A stretch of 64,000 nt of DNA from Gp6-AA40 sp963742105 (GTDB lineage Bacteria; Acidobacteriota; Vicinamibacteria; Vicinamibacterales; UBA2999), in NCBI GenBank assembly GCA_963742105.1, contig CAVUKN010000004.1:682001-746000 (forward strand). Reading direction: 5' to 3'. The notes beneath the pieces were generated by a model. It saw only the letters and a list, made by a program, of their open reading frames with translations. It did not search any database and was not told the DNA's origin. A program made the translations under genes and the position numbers. Positions 52,870-60,751 of this stretch are shown piece after piece; position 1 is the stretch's first letter; every line of letters begins with the position of its first letter.

Positions 52870-53814
52870 GTGACGGTGCCAGGACCGACCGTGGATCGCA
52901 GACACTTTGTCAAGGCCGCTGCAGCAGTCGCTCTTCCCCTGTGGGGTTCGGCCCGCCTGCTCGCTGCGCAACAACCCGTGGTCGCGTCTGGTCGCCTGAC
53001 CGACAGTCTCGTCGTGCTGGATGTGGGAGGCAGCAACGTGCTGTGCTCGAGCGCGGATCCGCAAGGCCTCGTCGTGGTCGACAGTGGCGCTGCCGTGCCG
53101 GCAAGTCAGCTCAGGGCTGCACTGCAGGGTGTCCGGCAGGACGCGAAAGTGCAAACCGTCTTCAACACGCACTATCACGCCGAGCAGACGGGTAACAACG
53201 AAACGCTCGCCGAGGTGGGAGCCAGGATCATTGCACACGAGCACGCGCGTCAGTGGATGTGCACCGATCACTGGGTTCCGGCGAGGAATCGCTACGACAA
53301 GGCCCGGCCCAAAGCGGCCTGGCCCACGGACACCTTCCGCGTCACCGGCTCGCTGAAAACAGGAACAGAGCAGATCGACTATGGCCACCTGCCGCTGGCT
53401 CACACTGACGGCGACATCTACGTCTTTTTCAGAGACTCGAACGTGCTCGCGGTTGGTGATGTTGCCTCGCCCCTTCGCGACCCCGCGCTCGACTACTTCA
53501 CGGGCGCGTGGATTGGTGGTCGCGTCGATGCGATGGACACGATCCTGAAGCTGAGCAACGACCAGACCCGGATCCTTCCTGCTGCCGGTCTTCCGATGAC
53601 CCGGGCCGAGTTCAAGGAAGAGCGCGACATGATGGAGGAAGTTCGCAGCCGTGTGTGGGCCCGAACTCTCAAAGGCGACAGTCCCGACGATATGTTGAAG
53701 GCCGGCGTACTGGACGGCTTGCGTCGACGCTGGAAGGATCCGCACAAGTTCCTGTACGACGCCGCCCAGGGCATGTTTGCTCACCACAACAAGCTGGACC
53801 CCAGTGTCATTTAG
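52870..53814 (+). CDS. Tat-exported metallo-beta-lactamase-fold protein
   Basis: 314 residues from a GTG at 52870 (GTG 52876 or 52891 are possible). A twin-arginine signal DRRHFVKAAAAVALPLWG is followed by the MBL fold: VVDSGAAVPASQL, then FNTHYHAEQTGNNETL where HxHxDH is replaced by HYHAEQ, IIAHEHARQW, and LAHTDGDIYVFF. Asp to Glu exchange at the third ligand and loss of the next His make the metal site unusual. The substrate is unknown. The next gene starts 11 bases before this one ends. Confidence 0.85.
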   Translation: MTVPGPTVDRRHFVKAAAAVALPLWGSARLLAAQQPVVASGRLTDSLVVLDVGGSNVLCSSADPQGLVVVDSGAAVPASQLRAALQGVRQDAKVQTVFNTHYHAEQTGNNETLAEVGARIIAHEHARQWMCTDHWVPARNRYDKARPKAAWPTDTFRVTGSLKTGTEQIDYGHLPLAHTDGDIYVFFRDSNVLAVGDVASPLRDPALDYFTGAWIGGRVDAMDTILKLSNDQTRILPAAGLPMTRAEFKEERDMMEEVRSRVWARTLKGDSPDDMLKAGVLDGLRRRWKDPHKFLYDAAQGMFAHHNKLDPSVI

Positions 53815-55489
53815 GCGTGTCTTCCTCACGGCGTTCTGCGTCATCACGGCGTTGCTGCCGACGCAGGCACAGGTGCGCCAGGGAACGGTGGTGTCACAGC
53901 CGGGGGCCAGGCCGCAGGGTGCCCTGGCCGGCATGATCCAACGCGGCGATCGCAAGGGCGCGCTCGCCAGCATCCGCGCCGGGGCGGATGTCAACGAACC
54001 ACAGCCCGATGGCACTCGCCCGATTCACTGGGCCGTCTTCAAAGTCGATTACGAACTGCTCGACGCGCTGATTGCCAGGAAAGCCAGACCCGACGTCACC
54101 AATGAGTTCGGCGATACGCCGCTCGCCGAAGCGGTCAAGGTCGCCGACCGCCGCATGGTGAAGGCACTGCTGGGTGCAGGAGCCGGAGTGGAAGGCGCGA
54201 ATCTGGACGGGGAGACGGCGCTGATGCTGGCGATCAAGACCGGCGACGTGCCGATCATGCAGATGTTGATTGAGGCCGGCGCCAACGTCAATACGGTGGA
54301 GAAGGAGCACAATCAGACGCCGTTGATGTACGCGGCGGCGGCCAAGCGCAACGCTGGCGCCATGGTCAAGCTGCTCCTCGCCAAGGGCGCGGACGTCACG
54401 CCGCGGAGCCTCTCCTATGATTGGCCGACCCATATTTCGGAGGAACCCCGCGTTCAATACCATCCGTTCGGGGGACTGACCGCGCTGCTGTACGCCGCAC
54501 GCGACGGCTGTTACGACTGCGTCGAGGCGCTGATCGCAAAAGGCGCGGATGTGAATGTCCCGACGCTGGTGGAAGGTGTGACGCCGCTGCTGATTGCGCT
54601 CGACAACGACAACAACGACGTGGCCAGACTCCTTCTCGATCGCGGAGCCAATCCTCACGTCTGGGATTGGTATGGGCGCACGGCCCTCTACATTGCTGTG
54701 GACAGGAAAGACGGTGGCAGCAGCGGCGGCGGCATCAGAGTCCCCATCGACGCGAGCCACTCCGCGCGCAATTCGGCGATGGACATCATCAAGGCGCTGC
54801 TTGCCGCGAATGTCGATCCCAATCCCGAGCTCCGCATGCATCGCCCCACGCGCGGAGGGTATACGGGTCGCTTCAGCGAGCCGCTGCTGGACGTGGGAGC
54901 CACGCCGCTGCTGCGCGCGACCCTCGCTAACGACATCGACGTGATGCAGGCGCTTCTGGCCAAAGGCGCTTCCCCCAATATCAGCGCCATGGGTGTGACG
55001 CCATTTCTGGCCGCGGCCGGTGTCGGAGGCGGTGGTCAACGTGGAGGTGGGCCCGGCGCCAGAGGGGGTGGCGAGCCGTTCGCGGCTCTCGACCTGTTGC
55101 TGCGATACGGCGCGGACGTGAATGCGCAAGTGACCGGCACGCAGACCTATTCGATGCGGATCGCCCGCTCGCCATCCACCAACGAAGGCATGACCGCTCT
55201 TCACGTCGCGGCGCAGTCGGGCCGCGCGGATCTCGTTCGTTACCTGCTCGCGAAGAGCGCGAATCCCGCGATTGTCGACAGCGACGGCCGCAAGCCGATC
55301 GACCTGGTGGGCGTCAGGCCGGGCAACCCAGCTCCGGCCACGAATCCTGCGACGGCCGGCACGCCTCCTCCAGCCGGCGCCGGGGGACAGGCTGGCGGAC
55401 GGGGTGGCGGCCGCGGTGATGCCCAGGCGACAGCGGCAAACATCGCCGAGGTTCGTGCCTTGCTCGAGAACGCCACGTCAGGAAAGTAA
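53804..55489 (+). CDS. Secreted ankyrin repeat protein
   Basis: 561 residues from a GTG at 53804, inside the end of the MBL gene. Signal peptide (RRVFLTAFCVITALLPTQAQ), then about 10-11 ankyrin repeats (GTRPIHWAVFKVDYELLDAL, GETALMLAIKTGDVPIMQML, GVTPLLIALDNDNNDVARLL, MTALHVAAQSGRADLVRYLL), with a Gly-rich insert near residue 410 (GGGGQRGGGPGARGGGE) and a Gly-rich C-terminus. Periplasmic ankyrin proteins usually hold partner proteins. Coupling to the MBL gene suggests a complex with it or with DUF1592/DUF1552. Confidence 0.92.
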   Translation: MSFRRVFLTAFCVITALLPTQAQVRQGTVVSQPGARPQGALAGMIQRGDRKGALASIRAGADVNEPQPDGTRPIHWAVFKVDYELLDALIARKARPDVTNEFGDTPLAEAVKVADRRMVKALLGAGAGVEGANLDGETALMLAIKTGDVPIMQMLIEAGANVNTVEKEHNQTPLMYAAAAKRNAGAMVKLLLAKGADVTPRSLSYDWPTHISEEPRVQYHPFGGLTALLYAARDGCYDCVEALIAKGADVNVPTLVEGVTPLLIALDNDNNDVARLLLDRGANPHVWDWYGRTALYIAVDRKDGGSSGGGIRVPIDASHSARNSAMDIIKALLAANVDPNPELRMHRPTRGGYTGRFSEPLLDVGATPLLRATLANDIDVMQALLAKGASPNISAMGVTPFLAAAGVGGGGQRGGGPGARGGGEPFAALDLLLRYGADVNAQVTGTQTYSMRIARSPSTNEGMTALHVAAQSGRADLVRYLLAKSANPAIVDSDGRKPIDLVGVRPGNPAPATNPATAGTPPPAGAGGQAGGRGGGRGDAQATAANIAEVRALLENATSGK

Positions 55490-55500
55490 AACCACGGAAT

Positions 55501-56776
55501 GTGCGAGCCGTGCGCCATCTCGTCTCATTCGCTGTGTTTGCGTTCGCGAGTGCCGCTGCTCTCCGCGGACAGAACCCGCCATCGGCGAACATCGAAGGAC
55601 TGCGCACGATCCCGTACGCCAGCGGATTCTCTGCGCCGGTGGCGATCGTTGCCGACCCGGTCAACGTGGACGTCCAGTTCGTCGTCGAGCAGGGCGGCCG
55701 TATCCGCGCGGTTCGAGACGGTGCCGTCCTCGCGGTAGATTTTCTCGACCTGCGCCCGGCGATCAGCGCCGGCGGCGAGCGAGGACTGCTTGGCCTGGCC
55801 TTCGCGCCCGATTCTGCGACGAGCGGCCGATTCTTCGTGAACTTCACCGATCGCTCCGGCAACACGGTGATCGCCCGGTTCAGGCGCTCCGCCGAACCCG
55901 CTCGTAGCGGACCCGGCGTCGCGCTTCGATCTGCAGTTCGGGAGCACCCGCTTTATTTCTCAACCGTTCGCCAACCACAACGGAGGCCACCTGGCGTTCG
56001 GACCGGATGGCTATCTCTACGTCGGCCTGGGCGATGGAGGGTCCGGAAACGATCCGCAACATCGTGCTCAGAACCCGGCCGAACTGCTCGGCAAGATGCT
56101 GCGGATCGACGTCAACGTGCCCGACGCCAACCCGGTCGGCTATACGGTCCCAGCCGACAATCCCTTCCCGCCCGGCAACGCCCTCAGAGCGCGTCCCGAG
56201 ATCTGGGCGTTCGGCCTGCGCAATCCATGGCGCTACTCCTTCGACGATCCGGCCCGCGGTGGGACGGGCGCCCTCGTGATCGCCGACGTTGGACAAGACG
56301 CGTACGAAGAAATCGATTACGAGCCACGCGGACGGGGCGGCCGCAACTACGGGTGGCGCAATCGGGAGGGCGCCCACGACAACGTGACCGGTCTGCCGCC
56401 CGCCTATCTGCCGCTGACCGAGCCGATCTTCGAATACGGGCACGCGCAGGGACAGTCTGTGTCAGGCGGCTTCGTCTACCGCGGCACAGCGCTCGGTCCG
56501 GCCTATGTCGGGCGCTACTTCTTTGCGGATTTCGTCAGCGGCCGTGTCTGGTCGCTCGCGCTGTCGATCGGTGGCGACGGGGAGGCCACGGCAACGGGAT
56601 TACTCGAGCACACTGCCGATCTCGGCGGCGCCGCACTCGGAAACATCAGCAGCTTCGGCATCGACGGGCGGGGCGAGCTGTTCATCCTCAATTACTCCGC
56701 CGGACAGGTCATGCGCATCGTGAGCCAGTCGGTTTCTCCGCCGGCGACGCCGACCGGGCTCAGGATCGTCCAATGA
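55501..56776 (+). CDS. PQQ-dependent sugar dehydrogenase-like protein, frameshifted
   Basis: A signal peptide from GTG 55501 and a six-bladed glucose/sorbosone dehydrogenase fold. The first frame gives LPYASGFSAPV-like IPYASGFSAPVAIVADP and GGERGLLGLAFAPD; one extra A at 55906 shifts reading to RFDLQFG, NHNGGHLAFGPDGYLYVGLG, DGG, GKMLRIDVN, WAFGLRNPWRYSFD and VIADVGQDAYEEIDY (PQQ- and calcium-binding region). Joined, about 424 residues. The family oxidises sugars in the periplasm with PQQ. It is 11 bases after the ankyrin gene, in the same run. A sequence error is likely. Confidence 0.88.
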
Positions 56777-56779
56777 TCT

Positions 56780-57349
56780 ATGATCGGGCCCATGAAACGG
56801 CCACGATCCGCGGCACCTGCCACCGGCACCCACGATCTCGACGCCGCGCTTCAGGAAGCGCGGGAGCGGGTCGATGCACTGAAACGGACTGCGCGTGAAG
56901 TGAAATCAGAGCTGAAGCTGGCCAAGAAGCTGGCCAAGCGTGCCGCGAAGGCGGCTCGCCGGGCACGGAAGGCGGCGAAGGCTGCCGACAAAGCTGCAGT
57001 CGAACCCGCTCAACCGCCGACATCGTCCGCGGCGACGCGGATAGTCGCCATACCCATTCCGGCGACGAAGCCGGTGAAGAATGCGAAACCGGTCAGCAAG
57101 CCGAAGGCCGCCAGGGTCGTGAAGCAGGCGGCTGCTGCCACGGCGAAGGCCGCGAACAGGCCGGCCAGATCGAAGAAGAAGTCCAGGAAGAAGGCTTCAG
57201 CGCCGACCGCACGCCGCGCGCGCACGCTCACGAGCGCGCCGGCGGCAGAGAAGGCACCGGTCCTCGAGAACACCCTCCCGGATGCAAGCGGCGCAGCCGA
57301 TTGGAATCAGGACGAGTGGACCGCGGACCTGCCGGTCCGATCAGAATGA
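56780..57349 (+). CDS. Lys/Ala-rich histone H1-like protein
   Basis: 189 residues (ATG 56792 is an alternative start). An N-terminal amphipathic helix (LDAALQEARERVDALKRTAR) leads to long stretches of Lys, Ala and Pro with AAKAARRARKAAKAADKAA-like repeats and NRPARSKKKSRKKASAP. The acidic last 25 residues (NQDEWTADLPVRSE) are not typical of H1. Such proteins bind and compact DNA or RNA. It is 3 bases after the sugar dehydrogenase gene. Confidence 0.75.
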   Translation: MIGPMKRPRSAAPATGTHDLDAALQEARERVDALKRTAREVKSELKLAKKLAKRAAKAARRARKAAKAADKAAVEPAQPPTSSAATRIVAIPIPATKPVKNAKPVSKPKAARVVKQAAAATAKAANRPARSKKKSRKKASAPTARRARTLTSAPAAEKAPVLENTLPDASGAADWNQDEWTADLPVRSE

Positions 57350-57385
57350 GCAGCCCCGGCGATCGCGGAGTCTGATTCGCAACAC

Positions 57386-58009
57386 TCAGAAGCCGACGCT
57401 CAACGCGAGCACCACGATCGGCTTGCTGTCGTCCGGGTTGAGCACGTAGGCCACCGAGTCCACCGCCTTGAAGGTGAAGCCGACGAGAACGCCGCGCTGG
57501 ATGTCACGCTCGGTGGCATACACGTGCGTCCGCTGCGTCACCATGCCGATGCGCCACCACTCCGCCGGCGCCAGCGCGAGTTCTGACCAGTTGTAGAAGA
57601 AGTTGTTCGACGAGTCGTTGACGTCGAAGACGTACTCACCCTCGCTCGCGAACTCGAGCTTCCGCCAGCTCAGTGATCCCTTGTAGGCAGGAGCGAGGCC
57701 GGTGGTGTTGCCGAACACGCCGCCGAGCAGCGGGGCCAGCTCCCACGTCACCTTCTCGCCGCCGCTGAAGTTGTAGCCTGCCCACAGCGACCCGGTGTCG
57801 TGGTCTTCGTAGTTGTAGCGGGCTTCCAGGTGCAGCCACCCGCGGTCGGCCATGACCGTGGGCTGCGCGTAGTTGGCCTCGTCTTGCAGGAAATAGATGT
57901 AGGTTGAGGCCGAAAACGACCATTCGGGCGCTTCTGCGTCCGCGTCCTGGCCGGACGCGGACGACGCGACGCCCAGGACGATCACGAGCACGGCGGTGGC
58001 GAGGCGCAT
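57386..58009 (-). CDS. Secreted beta-barrel-like outer membrane protein
   Basis: 207 residues. Signal peptide MRLATAVLVIVLGVASSASGQ, then alternating aromatic beta strands (FSASTYIYFLQDEANYAQPT, HLEARYNYEDHDTGSLWAGY, SLSWRKLEFASEGEYVFD) and a final strand ending in Phe (KPIVVLALSVGF), the mark of BAM-inserted barrels. Eight strands are plausible. Function is unknown. It starts 3 bases after the VIT/CCC1-like gene ends, so it shares a transcript with it. Confidence 0.8.
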   Translation of the reverse strand: MRLATAVLVIVLGVASSASGQDADAEAPEWSFSASTYIYFLQDEANYAQPTVMADRGWLHLEARYNYEDHDTGSLWAGYNFSGGEKVTWELAPLLGGVFGNTTGLAPAYKGSLSWRKLEFASEGEYVFDVNDSSNNFFYNWSELALAPAEWWRIGMVTQRTHVYATERDIQRGVLVGFTFKAVDSVAYVLNPDDSKPIVVLALSVGF

Positions 58010-58012
58010 GTC

Positions 58013-58696
58013 TTACCCTCCCAACGCGATCGTGAGTGCCACCAGGACGGCGCCCAGCGCCACCATCGAGAGGCCGAGGATCCAGGGAGTCCGACCGATG
58101 ACTCGCCCGTAGATCACTCCGGCGGCGAACAACATCACGATGGCCACGCCATTGGAGGTGCGCACGGCCGACATCGCGTTGCTCATGAAGATGAAGGGCA
58201 CCGTCACGGGAAAGGTCGAGAGAAAGACCAGGAGAAACACGCCGCACGCGCCACGCCAGTCGGCCCCGCTCAATCGCGCCCGCTCCGGCGGCTGGCGCAG
58301 GTCCACTATTCGCTGAAGCAACCGATCGATTTCGTCGGCCCGAATCACCGACCCGAGGAGCGGCGGCAACGTCTCGACAATCAGGCGCCTGGCCTGCGTC
58401 GGATCGGAGACCTGCATGACGGCGCGATAGGTGGACAGGTCGCGGCCTTTTTCCGCGAGACAGCCCATCAAGTAGAGAACGCCGTCGATGATGCCCCAGG
58501 CGATGTTGCAGCCGAGCGCCCCGATCAACATGGCACGCACGTCGTCGCGCCCCGCCTCGGCGATGCTGAGGGAGCCCGTGAAGGTGAGCACCATGATCAG
58601 GCCGAAGAGCACTTCGGCCACTCTCTCATCTGGCTCGAGGACGCGCCTGCGGCTGACGCGTTCCTGTCCGACTGGTACGACGTTGCCCAAGCTCAT
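58013..58696 (-). CDS. VIT1/CCC1-like membrane protein
   Basis: 227 residues with about five membrane segments. AEVLFGLIMVLTFTGSLSIAE and IGALGCNIAWGIIDGVLYLM carry the first two helices of the VIT family; VFLLVFLSTFPVTVPFIFM and the last two helices (NGVAIVMLFAAGVIYG, GLSMVALGAVLVALTI) follow. VIT/CCC1 proteins move iron or manganese into vacuoles or out of the cytoplasm; bacterial members are mostly uncharacterised. The middle helical loop resembles the VIT cytoplasmic metal-binding domain but lacks a clear Glu cluster. Confidence 0.82.
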   Translation of the reverse strand: MSLGNVVPVGQERVSRRRVLEPDERVAEVLFGLIMVLTFTGSLSIAEAGRDDVRAMLIGALGCNIAWGIIDGVLYLMGCLAEKGRDLSTYRAVMQVSDPTQARRLIVETLPPLLGSVIRADEIDRLLQRIVDLRQPPERARLSGADWRGACGVFLLVFLSTFPVTVPFIFMSNAMSAVRTSNGVAIVMLFAAGVIYGRVIGRTPWILGLSMVALGAVLVALTIALGG

Positions 58697-58850
58697 GGGT
58701 CAGAGGAAGAACACCATGAACCCGTCTCCGGCCACTATGCAGAAACGCCGCGCCAACGCGTCAACGGTCGCGACGCACCAGGGCTTCGCTGCCGTTGACG
58801 ACCGCACCTTGATCAGCGACGTGATGTCATCGTCGCGGAATGATTCCCAG

Positions 58851-60020
58851 TCATCGCATCGGGATCACGACGAGACGCCCCGTGCTGTACTCGGTCACGT
58901 ACAGCATGTCGCTCTTCTCGTCGAGCGTCATCGCCGTCGGACGCATCAGGCAATCGGCGAGGATGGTCGGAGGATGCCCCTGCGCGTCGAAGCGAAGGAC
59001 CAGACCCGGCTGGCTCGCCGGCGACGGCGGCGGGCCCGGGCGTGACGCGTGCTGCAGCACGAGATAGTCGGTGCCGGCGCCCTCCCTGAGCGGGAGCACG
59101 GCAATCGCTGTCTTCAAACCGGTAATGAGCGGACTGTGCACACCGGTGACAGGATCGACCTGCTCCACGACAGATGAACCGACAGGAAACGGGAAACCAC
59201 GGAACAGCGCCACAAGCAGCTGACCGTCCGCGTACGCCAGGCCGGTGGGAACCGCTTCGATCAGCGGTGGGCCCGGCAACGGGTTGGGAATCCGCGGAAA
59301 GGCTACCAGCACGGAGTACGTGGCCGTCGGCAGATCCACCCGCCAGATTTTGTTCTGCCCACCATCTGACACGTAGAGCTGATCGCCGATCGCGAGCGAC
59401 GTGAAGGGTGTGACGTTGCGAAATCCGGACGGCGAGGTCGCATCGATCGTGTAATCGGGGAAGTTGACGAGCAACTCAATCGTGATCTGCTGACCGTCGA
59501 TGTTGGTGAGCGTCACCCTGCTCCCGTCGGCGATCGCCTGGGTGTCCTCGGCCGTGAGCATGAAGCCGTGCAATGCCTTCTTCTCGACTCCGGCGCTGAA
59601 GTGGATCGCCAGGACCGAACTGAAGAGAGGCGAGGATGGGTTCGGATTCGGTATCGCTCCAGCAAAGACGGTGTCGCCGCTGCCGATGACGAGATACAGC
59701 GTGCGCCCTCTCAGATAGAGTCCGCTGGGTCCCGACGGGTCACCGACATCGCTGATTCCTGATGGCAGGCCGTCGATGAACGTATTTCGGTGGCCAGCGA
59801 CGTCCACTATGGAAATACGCCCGGTGTTCGGTGTCGAGGTTCCCGATTCGGACACCAGGAGGTTGCCCTGATTGGATTGGACGAGGCCAATCGGTCGCGC
59901 CAGGCCCGAGGCGACCGGCGTCGCGGCGCACGTAGTCTGTGCAGCGGCGTTGATGGGAACAAGTGCAAGCGCAATGGCCGCGGCGGCGAATGACAAAACG
60001 GATTGTGTCTTTCCTGACAT
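58851..60020 (-). CDS. ScyD/ScyE-like secreted beta-propeller protein
   Basis: 389 residues from ATG 60020, with an AGGTGA before it. Signal peptide MSGKTQSVLSFAAAAIALALVPINAAAQ, then a propeller with NQGNLLVSESGTSTPNTGRI, GPSGLYLRGRTLYLVIGSGD, LYVSDGGQNKIWRVDLPT, AVPTGLAYADGQLLVALFRG and a last blade MLYVTEYSTGRLVVI. It resembles the ScyD/ScyE group named from the scytonemin cluster, though most members have nothing to do with that pigment. A longer reading to 60239 adds a region without signal peptide features and is rejected. Confidence 0.85.
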   Translation of the reverse strand: MSGKTQSVLSFAAAAIALALVPINAAAQTTCAATPVASGLARPIGLVQSNQGNLLVSESGTSTPNTGRISIVDVAGHRNTFIDGLPSGISDVGDPSGPSGLYLRGRTLYLVIGSGDTVFAGAIPNPNPSSPLFSSVLAIHFSAGVEKKALHGFMLTAEDTQAIADGSRVTLTNIDGQQITIELLVNFPDYTIDATSPSGFRNVTPFTSLAIGDQLYVSDGGQNKIWRVDLPTATYSVLVAFPRIPNPLPGPPLIEAVPTGLAYADGQLLVALFRGFPFPVGSSVVEQVDPVTGVHSPLITGLKTAIAVLPLREGAGTDYLVLQHASRPGPPPSPASQPGLVLRFDAQGHPPTILADCLMRPTAMTLDEKSDMLYVTEYSTGRLVVIPMR

Positions 60021-60175
60021 TTCTTCACCTTCTCTATCTGCAGGTATTCGCGTGGCCGGTCCCGACCTTGTCGGCGGTCGGCGGTCGAACGGGCTCGTAC
60101 CATCGCCCATTGGTACAGGCGGTATTCGTGGCGAATAAGTGCAACCGGGCCCGCAGGCGGGGATAGACTTCGCCC

Positions 60176-60751
60176 GTGGCACCGCAGGGAGACATGACCG
60201 ACCTGTTACAGGCCTGGAGTCGAGGCGATGCCGATGCACTCGATCAGTTGATGCCGCTGGTGCACCACGAATTGCGGCATATGGCGCGGAGGATGCTCGC
60301 GTCCGAGCGTCGCGCCGACGGGTGGCAGCCGACAGACCTCCTCCACGAATCGTACCTGCGCCTCCTCGACTGGCGCATCGTGCGTTGGCAGAACCGTGCG
60401 CACTTCTTTGCGGCCACAGCCCGCATGATGCGGCGTGCTCTGGTCGATGCGGCCCGCCAGCGTCAATGTGCCAAGCGCGACCCTGGAAGGGACCTGGTAG
60501 CTCTCGACGACGTGGAGGTGCCGGCGCCGGAGCGCGAGGTGGATGTCGTGGCGCTCGAGGTGGAACTCGAAAGGCTCGCCCACGTGGATCACCGAGCGAG
60601 CCAGGTGGTTGAATTGCGCTTCTTCGGCGGGTTCAGTGTGGAAGAAACTGCCGAAGCCCTCGATATCTCCGTCCGCACGGTCATCAACGACTGGAATACT
60701 GCGCGCGCGTGGCTTCGTCGCGAGCTCTCGAAGACGGGACCCGATGACTGA
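60176..60751 (+). CDS. ECF sigma factor, TIGR02999-like
   Basis: 191 residues from GTG 60176 (ATG 60194 with GGGAG before it is an alternative). Sigma-2 region (HHELRHMARRMLASERRADG, QPTDLLHESYLRLLD, HFFAATARMMRRALVDAARQ) and sigma-4 helix-turn-helix (VVELRFFGGFSVEETAEALD, VRTVINDWNTARAWL). This subgroup is typically followed by a Ser/Thr kinase gene, as here; its ATGA-like overlap of 8 bases shows coupling. Activity may be controlled by phosphorylation, which is an inference. Confidence 0.92.
   Translation: MAPQGDMTDLLQAWSRGDADALDQLMPLVHHELRHMARRMLASERRADGWQPTDLLHESYLRLLDWRIVRWQNRAHFFAATARMMRRALVDAARQRQCAKRDPGRDLVALDDVEVPAPEREVDVVALEVELERLAHVDHRASQVVELRFFGGFSVEETAEALDISVRTVINDWNTARAWLRRELSKTGPDD

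Noticed and set aside
53894..55204. A 436-codon open frame on the minus strand
   Set aside because: It is antisense to the ankyrin repeats; its regular pattern is only the mirror of those repeats.
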